Origin: Ascaris suum
Taxonomy: Eukaryota > Nematoda > Chromadorea > Rhabditida > Ascarididae
Assembly (NCBI GenBank): GCA_013433145.1
Contig: CM024173.1
Location: forward strand, 7,956,322-8,020,321
Direction of reading: 5' to 3'
DNA length: 64,000 nt
Shown: positions 1 through 13,365 of the stretch, in pieces
Numbering within the stretch: position 1 is the stretch's first letter
How the letters are laid out: each line of letters begins with the position of its first letter
Notes under the pieces: model-generated
Database searches by the model: none
The model's input: the letters and a program-made list of their open reading frames with translations, nothing else
Told to the model about the DNA's origin: nothing
Position numbers and translations under genes: made by a program

Positions 1-1024
1 TTTGAGAAACAACCGACAACGTCCTGCTGGTCATCGAAAGCGTAGAGGACGAAAGAAACGAGCTGAATGATCACGCCAAACAACAAGCAAAACTGCGTAA
101 CCTTGCAAAGTCGTTTTCAGCCGAATGTTTTTTGCGATTAAAAATCATCTCAATTAAACTATTTCATTACATATTCAACATCTCAAGTAGTCAAAAAAGC
201 AGAGATTAATAATTTTGTGGGTACTTTTTCGAAATAAATGCACAGAAAAACGTATGGCAAATGTTTGGAAAGTCGATGGTTTCCCCTGCATTCAAAATGT
301 TTGCGACGTAATTGGTTAAGTGATAGCAATCTTTGTAATTCATAGTTTATACTGAGGTTATTCGTTCAACTTTTATCGCTTGATGAACAGCATGAAAAAA
401 TCTTACAAGCACTCATAATTAATTCCAAAAACAGTGATGGTAAATATGGAATACGATTTACTTCACTGCATCGAGTGTATATCGTTTCTTACGTTGAAAA
501 AAAGATATGAAAAATCAATTTGAATGAAAGTGATTCTCGAAATAATTACGAAGAAAAAGAAATATTTTCGCAACAGTACCCGATTTATGTCACTATCAAA
601 TTAGCTCGACACCATTTTTTATTCAATTTCAGCATAGGCCAACTATATCATTCCGCATTTACAGCTAGGAATATTTAATTCCCACGCATTCACTTTGGTA
701 CTAGCTGGTTCTACATGCGCATATATTCGCATACAGCTGCAATTATTACCCGTATATTTATTAAACTCATTGAGTATGTGTATGCATGTCTGCGAGTGTG
801 CGTCTGTGTGTCTGCGCGCGACCACTTGATAATTAGTTAACTTTCGCTCGCGCAGCTGCTATTTGAATGGTCACTCATTCTCAAGGCCATCAAGGGAGTA
901 GTTGGTTTTTTAAAAAGAATTATCGAACGCTATCATGCATAAAAGGTTCATGCGATCATTGCATTAATGGAAGAGGAATCGATCAGACGTGTACTCGGCA
1001 GGTGCAGAGAACGGTCGACTCGCT
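1..1024. other. Left flank, no gene seen
   Basis: About 1 kb of AT-rich sequence without a supported exon. The last 200 bases before the candidate start codon at 1025 are less AT-rich and include a CG-bearing stretch near 840-870 and purine-rich sequence near 970-1020. They could therefore be promoter and 5' UTR of the gene that begins at 1025. No TATA box or spliced-leader acceptor directly before that ATG stands out. Confidence 0.5.
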
Positions 1025-4000
1025 ATGGCTAAGAATCAGGTAAGTTGTTTGTGGTTCGCATTCGATTGTGCTTGGTGAAAAGCCGCAGTCTTGTGAATCT
1101 TATGTTGTATTCATTATTGATATCAAAGAAATTTTTTGCCACTCTACACGTTCGATAAGACTGCTGCAAGAAGAAGCTTGACAACCTGGTAGCTTCGATT
1201 TCTGCTGTTCGACTTTCACCTATTTTCCACTTTCTTCATTTCTCAAAACCCGGGTTTTTTCGGAATCTATATAATGCAAAAATTGATAAAAGCCGTCTGA
1301 CTAGCTGTTTGTAATAGCGGCGCGGGTGAGATGTTATTCTTTTGGCAAGTAGCACCTTTACTTAGTTCTTGAAAGTCTGAGGTTCTCAGCTAAGTCGTTA
1401 CCAAGTTCCAGGCTAGCTTGAAATGTCGAATTTCTCTCACAAATTTTGAAGAACTGCTCCGAAATCTTTCCATAGTGCCAGTGTTTGCATAATCCCTGTC
1501 AAACAAAAATTCCGGCAGACGCGATTTTTTAAACGAACATAGCGAAAACTAGGAAAGAAGGGATATCCAAAACTTCCCCGATCAGTGAATGAAAGCATCA
1601 GTAACTACCCCTGCATGCCATCTGTCTGCCTATCTGCGAGTGGCACTATATCTGGGTCGAGCACATTTGAACTGTTGCAACTGACTACCCATATTTCAGC
1701 ACTGCGCACATTTTATTCACTCACACTTCAGTCGCATATTGCTTGGCGGCATACATCGATTGCACAATCATAGCCTTATGAACGAGTCATTAGGACGCCG
1801 AGTATCCGTGAACGACAAAACTGTGGTGTAGGCATATGTGTTAAGTCAAGTTCACGAAGCAAGAGTTAGAGTAAGGCATGAACGCCTGTGCCATCTGCAT
1901 AAACAATTGCGCCATTTTCCCGGAAAGTTGAGTCATGAATTATCGACGCTTGCAAGCATGGCATTTGGTGTAGACGCTTGTGTTAAGTGGGAAGAACGCT
2001 GCACTCACCACAACTTTGTGCTGACACTTGGCGGTAATCGTGTTACGGGATTTTTGCGATTGTGCAGAAGTGCAACTTAACCGAGGCGACATGCTTTACA
2101 CACTACGAGTAGTCCACGCAAAACGTGTTTCCGAAACATTGTACAACTCGCCGCAGAGGCAACGCAGTGCTCAAGCAAGTGCACTCAGTGCTGTATATGT
2201 ACGGCTTCTTAAATTGCCATTTCCTGGAATAAAAACATTGCGCTTTGCTCATCAACGTTTGAGGTGCTCAAGCATGCGGTAAGAGATGCATTGTGCGGAC
2301 TTGAGTACCGCTCATGTCAAAGTGAGATAGCCACGGCGCAACTGTCATCTTGTGAAGGCATCATATCGTTGCTTAGGTTGTGGCAAAATATTTACAGCGC
2401 AACTGTTTGCATATGAACTCAGTATATTACGGTTTACTCGGCATTAAGCAAGCATCTTACGGCTCAACTATCCGTTTCCAAACGTAGCGTCATTGTTTAT
2501 GGAGCACTAAAATTTTCACGGCGCAATCGTCTAGATATGAAATAGTCGGAATCTTGAATTCCGTAATGAAACCAGAAGTGCATTCATGTGTTCAAAAAAT
2601 GAGCCGTAACAAGAGAATGATCACTAACCAAAGGTCTGGCGAAAACGTCATGAAAAGATTTCGAGGAGAAATTCCGCAGAGGACAATGAGAAGAGCTCAT
2701 GAACATAAAAATAAACACGAAGGCGCTTATGCGTGCGTTAGTTCAATCGGCAGGTAACAGTCATGAAACCATAAAGGTCACTGGCTTAGATTGAGTTTGC
2801 GTGACAGTTTTTATTTACCGTATTTCAAGTGGTTACCCGATTTATCTACTGCATTTATTTATCGTACAACATTACTGCCTAGTGCATTCGATGATACAGC
2901 TGTGAGGAGTTGCTGATTACAGCAAAGCAGCACGTTGAGACGTTCGCGCACGGAGCAGGTCATGAGATTCATGCTGCGACGAAAGCCCTGTGCTGTGCTA
3001 GCGGTCGCAGAGATCATTGCCATATTCTCGTTCACCGCCATGGTTTTAGCTTTGATCTATATGTTGAAGCTAACCAGGGTCAGTGTTTTGCTTCTATATT
3101 TGAAGGAACTTTTCATGAAATGAGATCACTGCTATATCGTCGTTTAGGTGAGAATTCATTGCTGGTATTTTGGCAGATCGTTGTGTTGAGTCAGTCTTCA
3201 AGCTGGGAACTAGATTTTCCGTTTGTTTCTTTTTTGAAATGCTAATTTGCGGTACGACACCGCCTCTTTGCACGTACGTCGTACTCTCTTGCTTATAAGC
3301 CTCTCATTTCCATAAGAATCCTCGAATAAACATCTGGTTTGGAAAGCTGCAGACGCAACAGGCAACGGGGCATTCGAACGAAAGATATGGCGGGTATTTG
3401 AATTAGCCTTTCCGGAGCGGAGGAGTTGTCGGCCTTCAATATCAACTACGAGAGCTGGTCCGGTAATTCTAAAGGTTAATTAAGTAACGAGGAAGAGTTA
3501 GAAATGTCATCGTGGAGTTCAGAGGTGTTCCAGTAACTAGCAAAATAATTAAGAACCAACTCTTTAGGTGTGACGCACTGCAAGATGTTCAGAGTACCTT
3601 TGGATCTGACGAGGGAGGCATATTGAGAATTCTAGAGCGTTAATGCGATGTTTTCCCTTCGCTTATAAGAATGCCCAATCTGCATGAGGAAATGATGTTT
3701 TCTAGAGTAGCGTATTTCAGGCCAGATTCTCCGTTAAGTTAATTGTTACCCAGTTAATTTTTTTATCTTGAGAAGTGTTAATCACGCTGAGTCCGACAAA
3801 TGAAGGAACTGTCATTTCCATACAGCTAGCCGGTATTCGCTGTGCACGCATTGCCCCTGTTGGCATACCACATTAGCATGTTGGATTATTTGGATTATTC
3901 CTACCAACGGCTAACGTCTTCTTTCCACTCCCCCCCCCCCCCCACCCCCCTTCCAACGCTCTCTAACTGCCCTCATCAGAAAATCCACCGCTCAATGGTC

Positions 4001-7000
4001 CAACCTCTCTCCCAGCCGACCTTTGTATTAGCCCCCCTCCTCCCTCCAGCCTCCCTCCCCTCTCTTCTATCACACCAGTGTGTGATGGAGGCATGGACAA
4101 ATGAAAATCTTGTCATAGCACCAATGACGTTAACCGATCAAATTTTCTTTCGGCAGACTATATATCGAGGACGTTAACTCGCTTTAAGCCAAAGGTCGTT
4201 TTAAGCCGGTTTAAGCATCCCATAAGGTCGGTTTAAGCCAAACTCACTCAAAAATCCTCTGTCGGCTGCCAACCGAAACTGCTCGGATAAAACGAACTTC
4301 GGTTGCAACCGACCGAATTTCAAAAATGTTGGCCGGTGATGACGATTGCCCAGCACTCACGTGATCTTTTTTCAGAAAATCTGGCGTGCCAATGGAAGTA
4401 TTCATTTCTCGTTTTGTGAAGAAGGGAGTGCGGGGAGAGAGGATCTGTTGCTTTGGACAGAAGTGCACTGAAATGGGAGGGAAGTACTCATCTCTTTTAT
4501 CAAAGCGTTGCTATCGCTGCTCCCACCTCCCCTCCTCCGCCACCATATTAGCTCTGCTCCTTATTGTCCTGATAACGGAATTCGAGTCAGATGACTTTAT
4601 TTTACCTTGAGTCTGTGGCCTATTCGAGAAGAGCATGAAATGACTTTATTAAGAGGCGTGAGCGAATGACGATCAATGACAAAAATTAGACGTTTACATA
4701 ACAAATGTAGTCGAATTTAATTGCATACCCAAAATAGCGATTTTGAGGGTAAAGGAGGAACAAGAAGGCTGAGGTCACGGACCACACCCTAGTGATAAAG
4801 CAGTGTGGTGATGGTGATGAAAACAATATGGTAAATCCGTATATGGGATAGTTTAATCGTCAGTCGTTTTCAAAAAGTTTCTAACTACTAATAATCAACA
4901 TCAGTTGATTTTCGTTCGGATTGAAGGATCACGAGAAACACATTGAGGATGGAATAAAGCTTAAGAAAAGTCTCAGCCACAGAATCAACCTCTGGCACTG
5001 CGAATATGACCTGCCACCGCGCGAACTCAGATCCTTTCATCTGGTGTGTTTTTATTGATTTATCGATGCGAAATGATTTGCCTCGCAATTTTCTTTGCTA
5101 ACAATTGAAAGCATCCCATAAGGACACAGCTTAACATGTGCAAACGTGTGGAATTCGTAAAAAGAAATAACTTTCTGCGAAACCATTCGCTTTTATGCGT
5201 CTTTTCGAAAAAGTGTACAAAAGAACGATTGCATCATAACAAGAGACCATTATGTTCAGTTCGTAAACGATCATTACTTTTAACGACCGCTATAAGACTT
5301 CTTTGATTTGTCTGATAAGATATTTCTGCGGTCTGTTGCTGTTAATTTTTGACATTATTAGTCGTCACGCCCATCATTTGATCACTAAATTATGTGACTG
5401 CATAAATAGTGCGACAACCCAATCTTAGAGTCATTTCGTGGAATCAGGTGTCTCCTCTGATGCACCAGTGAGGAGCTTTCCACCTGTCATCCAATCTATT
5501 AAACAGGTTCTGGGAGTTGTTGCGGTCCGTTTTTGGCATACAACGTTGGAACAAGTATTCCAGAAAGCTGATTTGCTAGCCAGTCGAAAACTGTGAGTGG
5601 AGGCTTATTGATATGCTGTTACTGCTCAGAGGGAAGTGCAAAATGTTCTTAAAGAGCGCTCAGTCGAACGAAGTTTAATTAAGATAAATAACGCTGTGAT
5701 GCAGAAAACTGCCAAAAGTGGATTTGAGTGTTACAATCGTATAGCAACGTCGAGATTTTCCTCCGAAGAGTGGCATCATGCTTTAGTTCATTCGCTCTGC
5801 TTTTTATGCATAACAAAGCAAGTAATTCTGCTGCTGTTAAATGAAGCATTCATTAAAGGATGCGTGAATCCTTCCACGTGAACAAGTCATGGTCCAAAGT
5901 TTTCATGAAACACAATCTTTCAGCGCACATGCCATGCTACTGTCGGACCGGATGCAGTAGCCATAGCGATTCAACGTACTCGCACACCTGACAGGTGTGC
6001 AGACATACTTTACGAGGTATGACCACTGAACGGTTTATAATCAGGCTATTCCTTAGATTTCTACGTAATATAATAACGTCAGAACAATTGTTCGCGGCGA
6101 TTGCAAGACATCGAGGTTTTGAAACAGTCATGACTGAGGCTTTTCTGAGCCGTCTTGGAAACATCTGAAACGTCCAATAAAGGTCATAAAATTTCATTGA
6201 ACAATAAAGAGAGCAGTTATTCTGGATACGGACTGGAGAGATATTTATTCAAAGATATGCAAAAGTCGAGATTTTCGTATGTTTGTCAGCAACAAAACCA
6301 CTAATGTCATGAGCTCAACGTCTCTACTTGCATGATAACTGAGAAAAAAATGTGAAGAAAGCTCTGCAGTCCGAAGGGTACGTTTTTTCTACGTTGAGGA
6401 AAACCTTGAATTAGAACCTGTACATGGCACGAGATGGATTAAGGCCGAATTATGGACTGTTTTCACGTTAATTGCAGCTGTTTCAGCCAAAGCAATCTGC
6501 TTTTGATATTTCAGTAGAACTATAATCAAACCAGGGGATGACGACGGATCCATAGGAAAGGAGTAAGCAGGAGAATAGTGTCTCGAGTTTTGAAACGGTG
6601 AAGGAGAGTGCTTCACTCTCTCAACTTTGCTGTGGCATGCTGACCAATGATCAATTAACTCTTCGCCATAATGCGGACCGGAGAAAGAATACAAAAATTT
6701 CACACATTTAGGCATAAATTATTCAGAAGGCTCCCTATTTCAGTTGATTCAACAGTTGAGAGCTATATTTAGCGCCTTTCGAAGTTCATTTTTATTCATC
6801 TTAGACGAAAAGAACTCCGCCGAATTTCAACCAATTACCACCTTCACTGCGGTGATAAAGCTACAGTTTCAACCAATTACCGGCAAAAAAGACACTCTGA
6901 CCCAATATTCGCATAATGAGGAAAAACGAGCATAACTCCACCTATTTGAACTCTCTTTAATCACCGTTATTCATTTATTTATCCAGTGGGCTAGCAGTGA

Positions 7001-10000
7001 AATTGAAAACAATTTGGCTCGGTTTTTATGTTCATGTTAAACATGTGCAGTGTACTGGTAGGAGTTGTCGCTTATCGTTTCAAAGCGTTTTTCATTCATG
7101 GAACTTTTGAGCCACCACAGACTCCTTTCAATGCATTACGGTTAAACCAAGTGAAAACTTAGTCCTACCGATTTTTGCTGTTTAATTCATCCAGTGCATA
7201 CTCAAAAGCTATGTGACGTTTCGCGAATGCGAGTTACAGCGGGAAAGTTTGAAAGGGTTTCAATTTCGTAAACACTAGAAGACAGAGGTTATGTAGTGGC
7301 ATGATGTACAACTCCTTAAAAAAACGGTGGAAAACTCAATTGTGTGCAACATGCAAAACTTCGTGAAATTTATGGACTCGTGACGTGCTGACGTATATTA
7401 TTTTCTCTTGCTGATGTTCTATCCATTGAAGTTACGATATGTTTACTATGCGGTAAAAGCCCACCACCCATAAACGCACTGGATTGCCATGGCATAAAGT
7501 TTAATGATTCTTTTTAGCACCTTTCTATTCTCCGGAGTGGAGGGAGGGGCAGCTAAGCCTGCTTCCTTATCTCGTTTGTTGTCTGCTTACGTCACTGCAT
7601 ATAGGCAATCGACTTCACCGCCATCTGCCTCATTTGAATGCCTCATAGCCGAAGTTAACTTTTTGAACAGATTGATCTATCTTCGATCATCATTTCCGGT
7701 TTATTTGACGTGCGGAAGATTTCCGGGCTTGGTGTAGCTCGAGCTTATCGATAAACCCATCACTAATGCAGCTGGATCCCTATTTATCTTGAATAATTCA
7801 AGCAAATCACGTGGAGATTTCTAATGCAGCAATTTCATTGCGTTGCATTCATCGAACCTGTTGAGTGCGCATGTCTCTGAGCAATCACGCATCAATTGCC
7901 CTTCAGGTGACGTGCCACCAAGAAGCCGAAGCAAAAAGAGTTAAGCGTCAACGAAATCGAACAAGGCCAACAAGTTGTGCTGGTCTCTTTGGAGCGCCTA
8001 TGCCCTATGAACTTGTCTCTTCGGAATATGAAGTCTTGGTAGTTCATCCCGTTTTTCCTTCATCTTTTTCTGCGAGTCGTCTACGACGATGAAATTTCGG
8101 TGGCTATTACTAAATGAAATTGGAACGGTTTGTGCCGAAGCGATCGTTCGCTTTGCTAGTAACTGCATCCTAATGATGTTATTCACTGGTGCAGCTGTGT
8201 AAACAGTAAGATACAGCTTTCTTGTTGTCCCGTATGTTCACAAAAATGAAGACAAGCGAAAAAGTTTCCCTTCATCCTAAAATATTTGAAGATTAGTTAA
8301 AATTTTCATGTGCTTTCGAAAGCAAGAGTGAATTTATTCGGCGATCAGCCGTGTTTAGTATTTGAAACATTTTAGCAGTGGAATGGATGCAATGTTCCCA
8401 TTAATCTCCATGAAGCCACTTATTTTAAACCGAAAAACAATTTAATGGATGAGTCCTTTCACATTGCTGAGGTCAATTAGGTGATTGTTCTGCACTTGAA
8501 TGCATCGAAGAACATGCAAATAAGGTGCGGTTTATTTGGAACATTCGAATTAATATAAGTATGTAATTTCTTTGTAGAATGCATAAATTCCATCTTCACA
8601 CTAAAGTTGCCTTTCCAACAGCTGCTCTCAAATAAACAAACAACTTTTCGGTGACTTTGGTGCCGGCTCTTTCAAACTTGACAGTCTTAGCTGTATGTAT
8701 TAAGGTAAAAGCTAGATCCAATGCGTTCACCTTAACACCTCAAAGGTCATATTAACTTTCAGAAAAGTGAAAACTTTTGCGACACGTGTTTTTTTTTTGA
8801 GCACTGAAGTGAGCATGATGAAACACCTCGCTGATGAGAACGTTAGCTAGCATTGCTATCATGGAATCATCAAGATGCCATTGTTGTCCGTATCATTTGT
8901 TGATGTTAGCAAAACGAAAATAGAGCATTGGAGAGTGGCATTACTTTTTAGGCGCCAATCATTACAACCAAGGAGTTGAGTCGTTTCAAGGGACAGATGA
9001 TGTTCGTTGAAGAATTGGTCATCAAATGTCCGAGATGCAAAGTCGGATCCCGCTACTATAGGTAAGATGGTTTGGTGTCGTGACAGAAAGGCAGATTGCA
9101 TAGTCACCTCATGCGTTGTGCAAATGGAACTTTTTTCACCAACGTAGGCTGGAAAAGCAAGGAGGAAGGCTAGTAGGAGGATGGGGGAAGGGAGGAATGA
9201 AGGGAGAGAGGAGATAAAAACGATATAAATGAATTGATGCGATGCTGAAATCCTCTGTCCTTTAGACAGATAGAATCTCCACCCTTCTCCGTTTCCCTGA
9301 AAAACTCCAGATACAAATTAGGGGTTAGCAGGGTTTTTCAGGTCCTCTTTTTTCACATACTTCTGATTTACTCATTTGCTTTCTTTTGTTTACTGCAGAC
9401 GCTATCCTTGTTTATTTGGCACAACGTAGTTGGGCTGTAGTCTACTGAAAAGTTGCAAAGCCAAATACAATTAGAGCCGAACTGGGGACGGCAAATGAAT
9501 TTTTTTCGCCTCCAGATGCATGGAAATTTAGAGGCCACAAACATTCCAGCTTCCAAGACAACTAGAGAGCCTGTTTAAACTCAACTTGATAACCCAATCT
9601 TCACCACCTCTCGCACAACGCAACAATCGCTGCTTGTCAGCTTGCACTTACTCCACCCATTCTCCTCACAAAACTCTGTTGACCGCCTCACAAGTGACCT
9701 CACAATCCACTATTTCTTCCAGGTACCAACTGACTATCGCCTCAGAATTCTTAAAAGAGCTCAGTGACTTGCATTTAAAGAGTGAACGGCCATATGCCGT
9801 CTCACACAGCCACGCGAATTTGCAGCACAATACCCACACCCACTGCTCGCATTTTCCGAACACCAAGCAACGCTATTCCACCACGTTCATCCGGCAGAAT
9901 TCCATAAAGCTATAGACCGGAAAGTTGCTTTTCGAGATTCAGCTGGCCAGGTGGATGAGGAAACTATAAAAGTGCCGGTTTTGACAAGTTGAGGTTTCCG

Positions 10001-12215
10001 TGACGAGGCCCAAGCTGGCAGTGAAAAGTGTAGTTAGCAAATCTGGACTATATAGAAAGTAGGTAACTGCATGGAAAGCAAACAAGCAACGATGATCACA
10101 CAGTCGTCAGGAAAATCCTTGCCGACAGCAGATACGCAGCAGATACGGTTTTCGAATTGCCGATAAATAGCTGTTCATCGAATCATGAGTCGCAGGCGTG
10201 TTGAACAGAAAGTAAACAAAGTTGCTTGGCAGGTGTAACTTTAAACATGATTTCAGCAGTGGGATGTTAAGCCAGCAATAGGTGGGAGAGAGAAGGGGAT
10301 GGCGTAGGGTGGGGAGGTAATGAAGATTGTGGACAGCAATCAGAAGATGATGAGATCATGTCGGGTTTCTTCAAGGGTTTTTAGAGCATACAAAGAATGA
10401 TGTTTTACTGCTCAGATCCGTAAATTAGCATTCTTCGCCTAAAAAGGCTCATTCTTTACATCTGCTGGAAGCGTTCTATTATTTGTGGAGGCAAGCTTAT
10501 TCAGATGTATTTGTAGGCGGAAATGTTGCAACGACAAGATGCCGGGGTGATATTTATCAAAAAGTAATTAATGAAAATTATTAATTAATATATAGCAAAA
10601 CATATAATACATAAGATGAAATGAAATTATTTTATGTCGCGTCATATAATAAAAGTTTATAATATAATTCAAAATGTGTAATAAAAGATGTGATAATTCT
10701 AAAACAAAAATAATATAATAAAATATTCATTACAAATTATTGATATATATATAATAAATTATACAATACAATCATAGTTATAAAAATAAACAATAAAGTG
10801 CAACAAATTTTAAATTATATGTAATGAATTCATAAAAATAAAAGAACTAAAAAATAAAGTATGTGTAATAAATGAAACCAAAACATAATAAAAAATATTG
10901 CAATAAAGAAATGTGTAATAAAAGTAGTAAAATAGTAAAAAGATTAACAAAGTTAATCTTGAAAAAATTAATGACGTTTGAGGGGTTTACGTTTTCCGTC
11001 AGAGTTCGTTTAAAATTCAATCAACAGTGACCCATAATGTTTCTAAGTGGATATAATTGGTCGGAACGTTTAGCGCAGCACTGTGTTTTTGAATGGCTTT
11101 CTTTTTGCACGTAGTGGAGTGCGAATAGGGATTCATAGTCGAAAGGTGAAAGAACCTAAATGATGATCTCATAATTTCTCGATCCGAAATATTGGAAGAT
11201 GAAATCCATGATATTTTTGCATTTATGCCTTCGCTGAGTAGAACGGATTAAAACTTGCATTCTGTTATCTAGCGTTATTATTCCAGCATGTGTACCTTCG
11301 GCGCTGTTAAGAGAATGCCTGCATCTGAAAGTAATTCACATCATTTGCTAATAGTAAGTAGCACCTTCGTTAAGAAAATGATAGTTGCATCAGGATAGCC
11401 CAATCAGACACGTCATCTCATTCTTTTTTGTTGGTTTGCACCGCCAATGAAACGCTTAGACGAAAATATGTCAGCAACTTACAATCATTTGTTTGCAGTA
11501 ACCGGCATTAATAGTAGTGCTGATCCGATGGTACCATTTTATTTGTGAGCAAGTTTTCTGGCACAGCAGCGAGCCGATTACGCTATTTTGTTGTTGGCAA
11601 CAACTTTCATAGCTGTTCAAATCACGCTTTCTTCGAAAAGCGGATTCAGTCCAATCACTGTTTTTATATGTTCTTCAATGAGGAAGATATTACGCCGGCA
11701 CAATATTTCTACATTTGAAAGCATTTCTTTTATTCGTGGGAACTCGGAGCATTTCCGGTGCGCTTACACATCATATTACTTATTATACTTAATAATGCAA
11801 ATTATGAACGCCCGAGTCTAGGACACTTACTGGAAAGAGGGGCGAAGGGTCGGAGAGGGACGTCTAACGCTGCGTGTTGTCAGTGATTCTCGAGCGTGCG
11901 ATTAAAAACAGCTTTTCACGACAACTGCGAAAGAGAAAGGCTTTTTTGCCGCAGAGCCGTTATTTCAGGACCATTCGCGGTGAAAGTGATTACTGCTTCC
12001 GGTTCAGCTGTGTTATGTTGTAGCAGAAAAATGGGTATCTTCGAATTGTTAACTAATCAGTGTGTATTTTCAGCGATTCAAGAGATATCACAAGAGATGA
12101 TGAAATTTGCCGCCGTCAACTCGACACGATCAGATTGGGTTGGCCAAGTGCTGCTGAATATTGCGACGAAGAGGAAATCACTACTGTTGATCTCCAAAAA
12201 GGAGTTTACTGTTAA
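1025..12215 (+). CDS. Tentative small type II membrane protein with furin-like site, five exons
   Basis: Rebuilt from exons 1025-1039, 2923-3078, 7907-8038, 11912-11979 and 12074-12215. All joins keep one frame (phases 0, 0, 0, 2) and give about 170 residues ending at TAA 12213-12215. The first exon encodes only MAKNQ before GTAAGT. Exon 2 holds a basic stretch (RSRTEQVMRFMLRRK) and then a hydrophobic span at about residues 28-53, which by the positive-inside rule suggests a type II anchor. Exon 3 has RVKR at 68-71, a furin-type site, and an N-glycosylation sequon NRT at 74-76. Exons 4-5 are polar and acidic with three cysteines (DEICRRQ, EYCDEE, GVYC). No family is recognised. The two flanking exons at each end are more convincing than the join between exons 3 and 4, where another exon could be missing. 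No AATAAA follows soon after the stop, so the gene may continue by splicing near 12210. Function is unknown. Confidence 0.4.
2332..2540. repeat. Degenerate tandem repeat of about 60 bp, four units
   Basis: The phrase CACGGCGCAACTGTC begins at 2332. Diverged copies begin at 2393 (TACAGCGCAACTGTT), 2458 (TACGGCTCAACTATC) and 2517 (CACGGCGCAATCGTC), with spacings of 61, 65 and 59 bases. The bases just before two units also match (AAAATATTTACAG and AAAATTTTCACGG). It lies in the first intron of the tentative membrane-protein gene. Divergence is high, so the call rests on regular spacing. Confidence 0.4.
3930..3950. repeat. Poly-C tract
   Basis: Fourteen consecutive C at 3930-3943, one A, then six more C. 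It sits in a pyrimidine-rich stretch (about 3920-4060) that creates a proline-rich chance ORF. Confidence 0.95.
4181..4240. repeat. Short interspersed TTTAAGC repeats
   Basis: TTTAAGCC or TTTAAGCA occurs four times within 60 bases, near 4183, 4200, 4211 and 4232. The word AAGCATCCCATAAGG inside this block (4213-4227) recurs exactly at 5109-5123. Confidence 0.6.
10555..10960. repeat. Extremely AT-rich block with recurring TAATAAA words
   Basis: About 400 bases almost without G or C, sharply bounded against ordinary flanks. Words such as GTGTAATAAAAG and TAATAAAT recur many times (for example near 10675, 10865 and 10915), so this looks like a decayed low-complexity repeat rather than random AT drift. 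It falls in an intron of the tentative gene spanning 1025-12215. Confidence 0.7.
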
Positions 12216-13012
12216 GCAACGTCTACACATCAAGCATAGAAACTGAAGAAATATCTGCCATCTGCTAAAGCTTGAATTATATCACTGTATCGAACATTAA
12301 ATGCCGATTACTTTTTGTCAAAACTATGTGTTCACTTAGCATAATCTTTCTATGAATATAGCGCAATCTCATCGAGCGTTTCCGTGAGGTATTCGGAACG
12401 ACGAGTTGGAATGAATGATACGTCTGTCTTTTTCATTCGCTCAGTCTAAATAATGAAACCGCTCATTATTTTCAATGTGATGGGTGCAACTTACGGTCTC
12501 GTTTGATTCAAAAATTTGTATGCTGGTAGCACGAAGTGAAATGATCGCGAGTTGCATAATTGCAGCATTTAGGAAGACGCTCTTTAGCGGGAACAACGGC
12601 TTTCTCAGGCAAGCGTTTCGACGTCCCACTCTCATCGGCAGACTTCCTGCATCACTCTTTTTGCATTGGGAAAAAGTGCTAAAGTTTTCGTAATTGACGT
12701 TGGAATGCATGTGGGCAGTTGAACAATTGAAAATATGCGCCAATGAAGGTGATGTCAAATGCTATTTCCATATTTCGATTCACTGTATCAGCCTTTTACA
12801 AGAATTGACAAAACAATATCTAAGAGAATATGCAAGAATATGAAAAAAGTAGCTTCATGCAGCCTCAGGACCGATCACTTCAGAACATTCTTAACAGAAT
12901 ATGATTCAAATCGACCGTCTGAGATGTGGGACCATTTCGCAACTTCCGTAGTCCGCTTTATGGATAACAGACACAACATTTTGTTCCTTTATTTGTTTAC
13001 TTCAGTCAACAG

Positions 13013-13365
13013 AGCATTCATTACGAATAAATGTCTCTTCATATCGCTTCCTGTTGCGAGTTAATGCTCCTCTAATCCATTTGGTTTCTGCTGCCTTTCT
13101 TAAAGAGTCACTCCGTCTCACTGCAGGTCGGCATCTCCTTCATGCAGGTCGGTCGCGTGAAGGTTAGGGCTTAGGCTCTTCTCCTGCCCGTCGGATGCTG
13201 ACGAGTCGATCCACTGTGTTCTTCTTATGACTGTCGGACCTTGTTCCGCTGCATTCGTCCCGATGAAGTTGGTGTGCAGGAAGGCTCGGTTGAGCGAAGT
13301 CAACAAGTCAGGTCGGAGTTTACTTGTAGCCGACCGCGCAGCGACCAATGGAAATCGATGATCAT
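13013..13365. mobile_element. Diverged, truncated copy of the foldback element found at 32.6 kb
   Basis: The left edge (13013-13045) is identical over 33 bases to 32643-32675. Further in, GTGAAGGTTAGGGCTTAGGC and CCTGCCCGTCGGATGCTGAC match the 32.7 kb element with few changes, and GCCGACCGCGCA near 13331 matches a central segment there. The inverted right arm present in the other copy is not seen. No coding capacity is visible, so it is best read as a non-autonomous DNA transposon relic. Confidence 0.75.

Noticed and set aside
3842..4177. 111-codon proline-rich ORF
   Set aside because: It is produced by the poly-C tract and pyrimidine-rich DNA and is not a gene.
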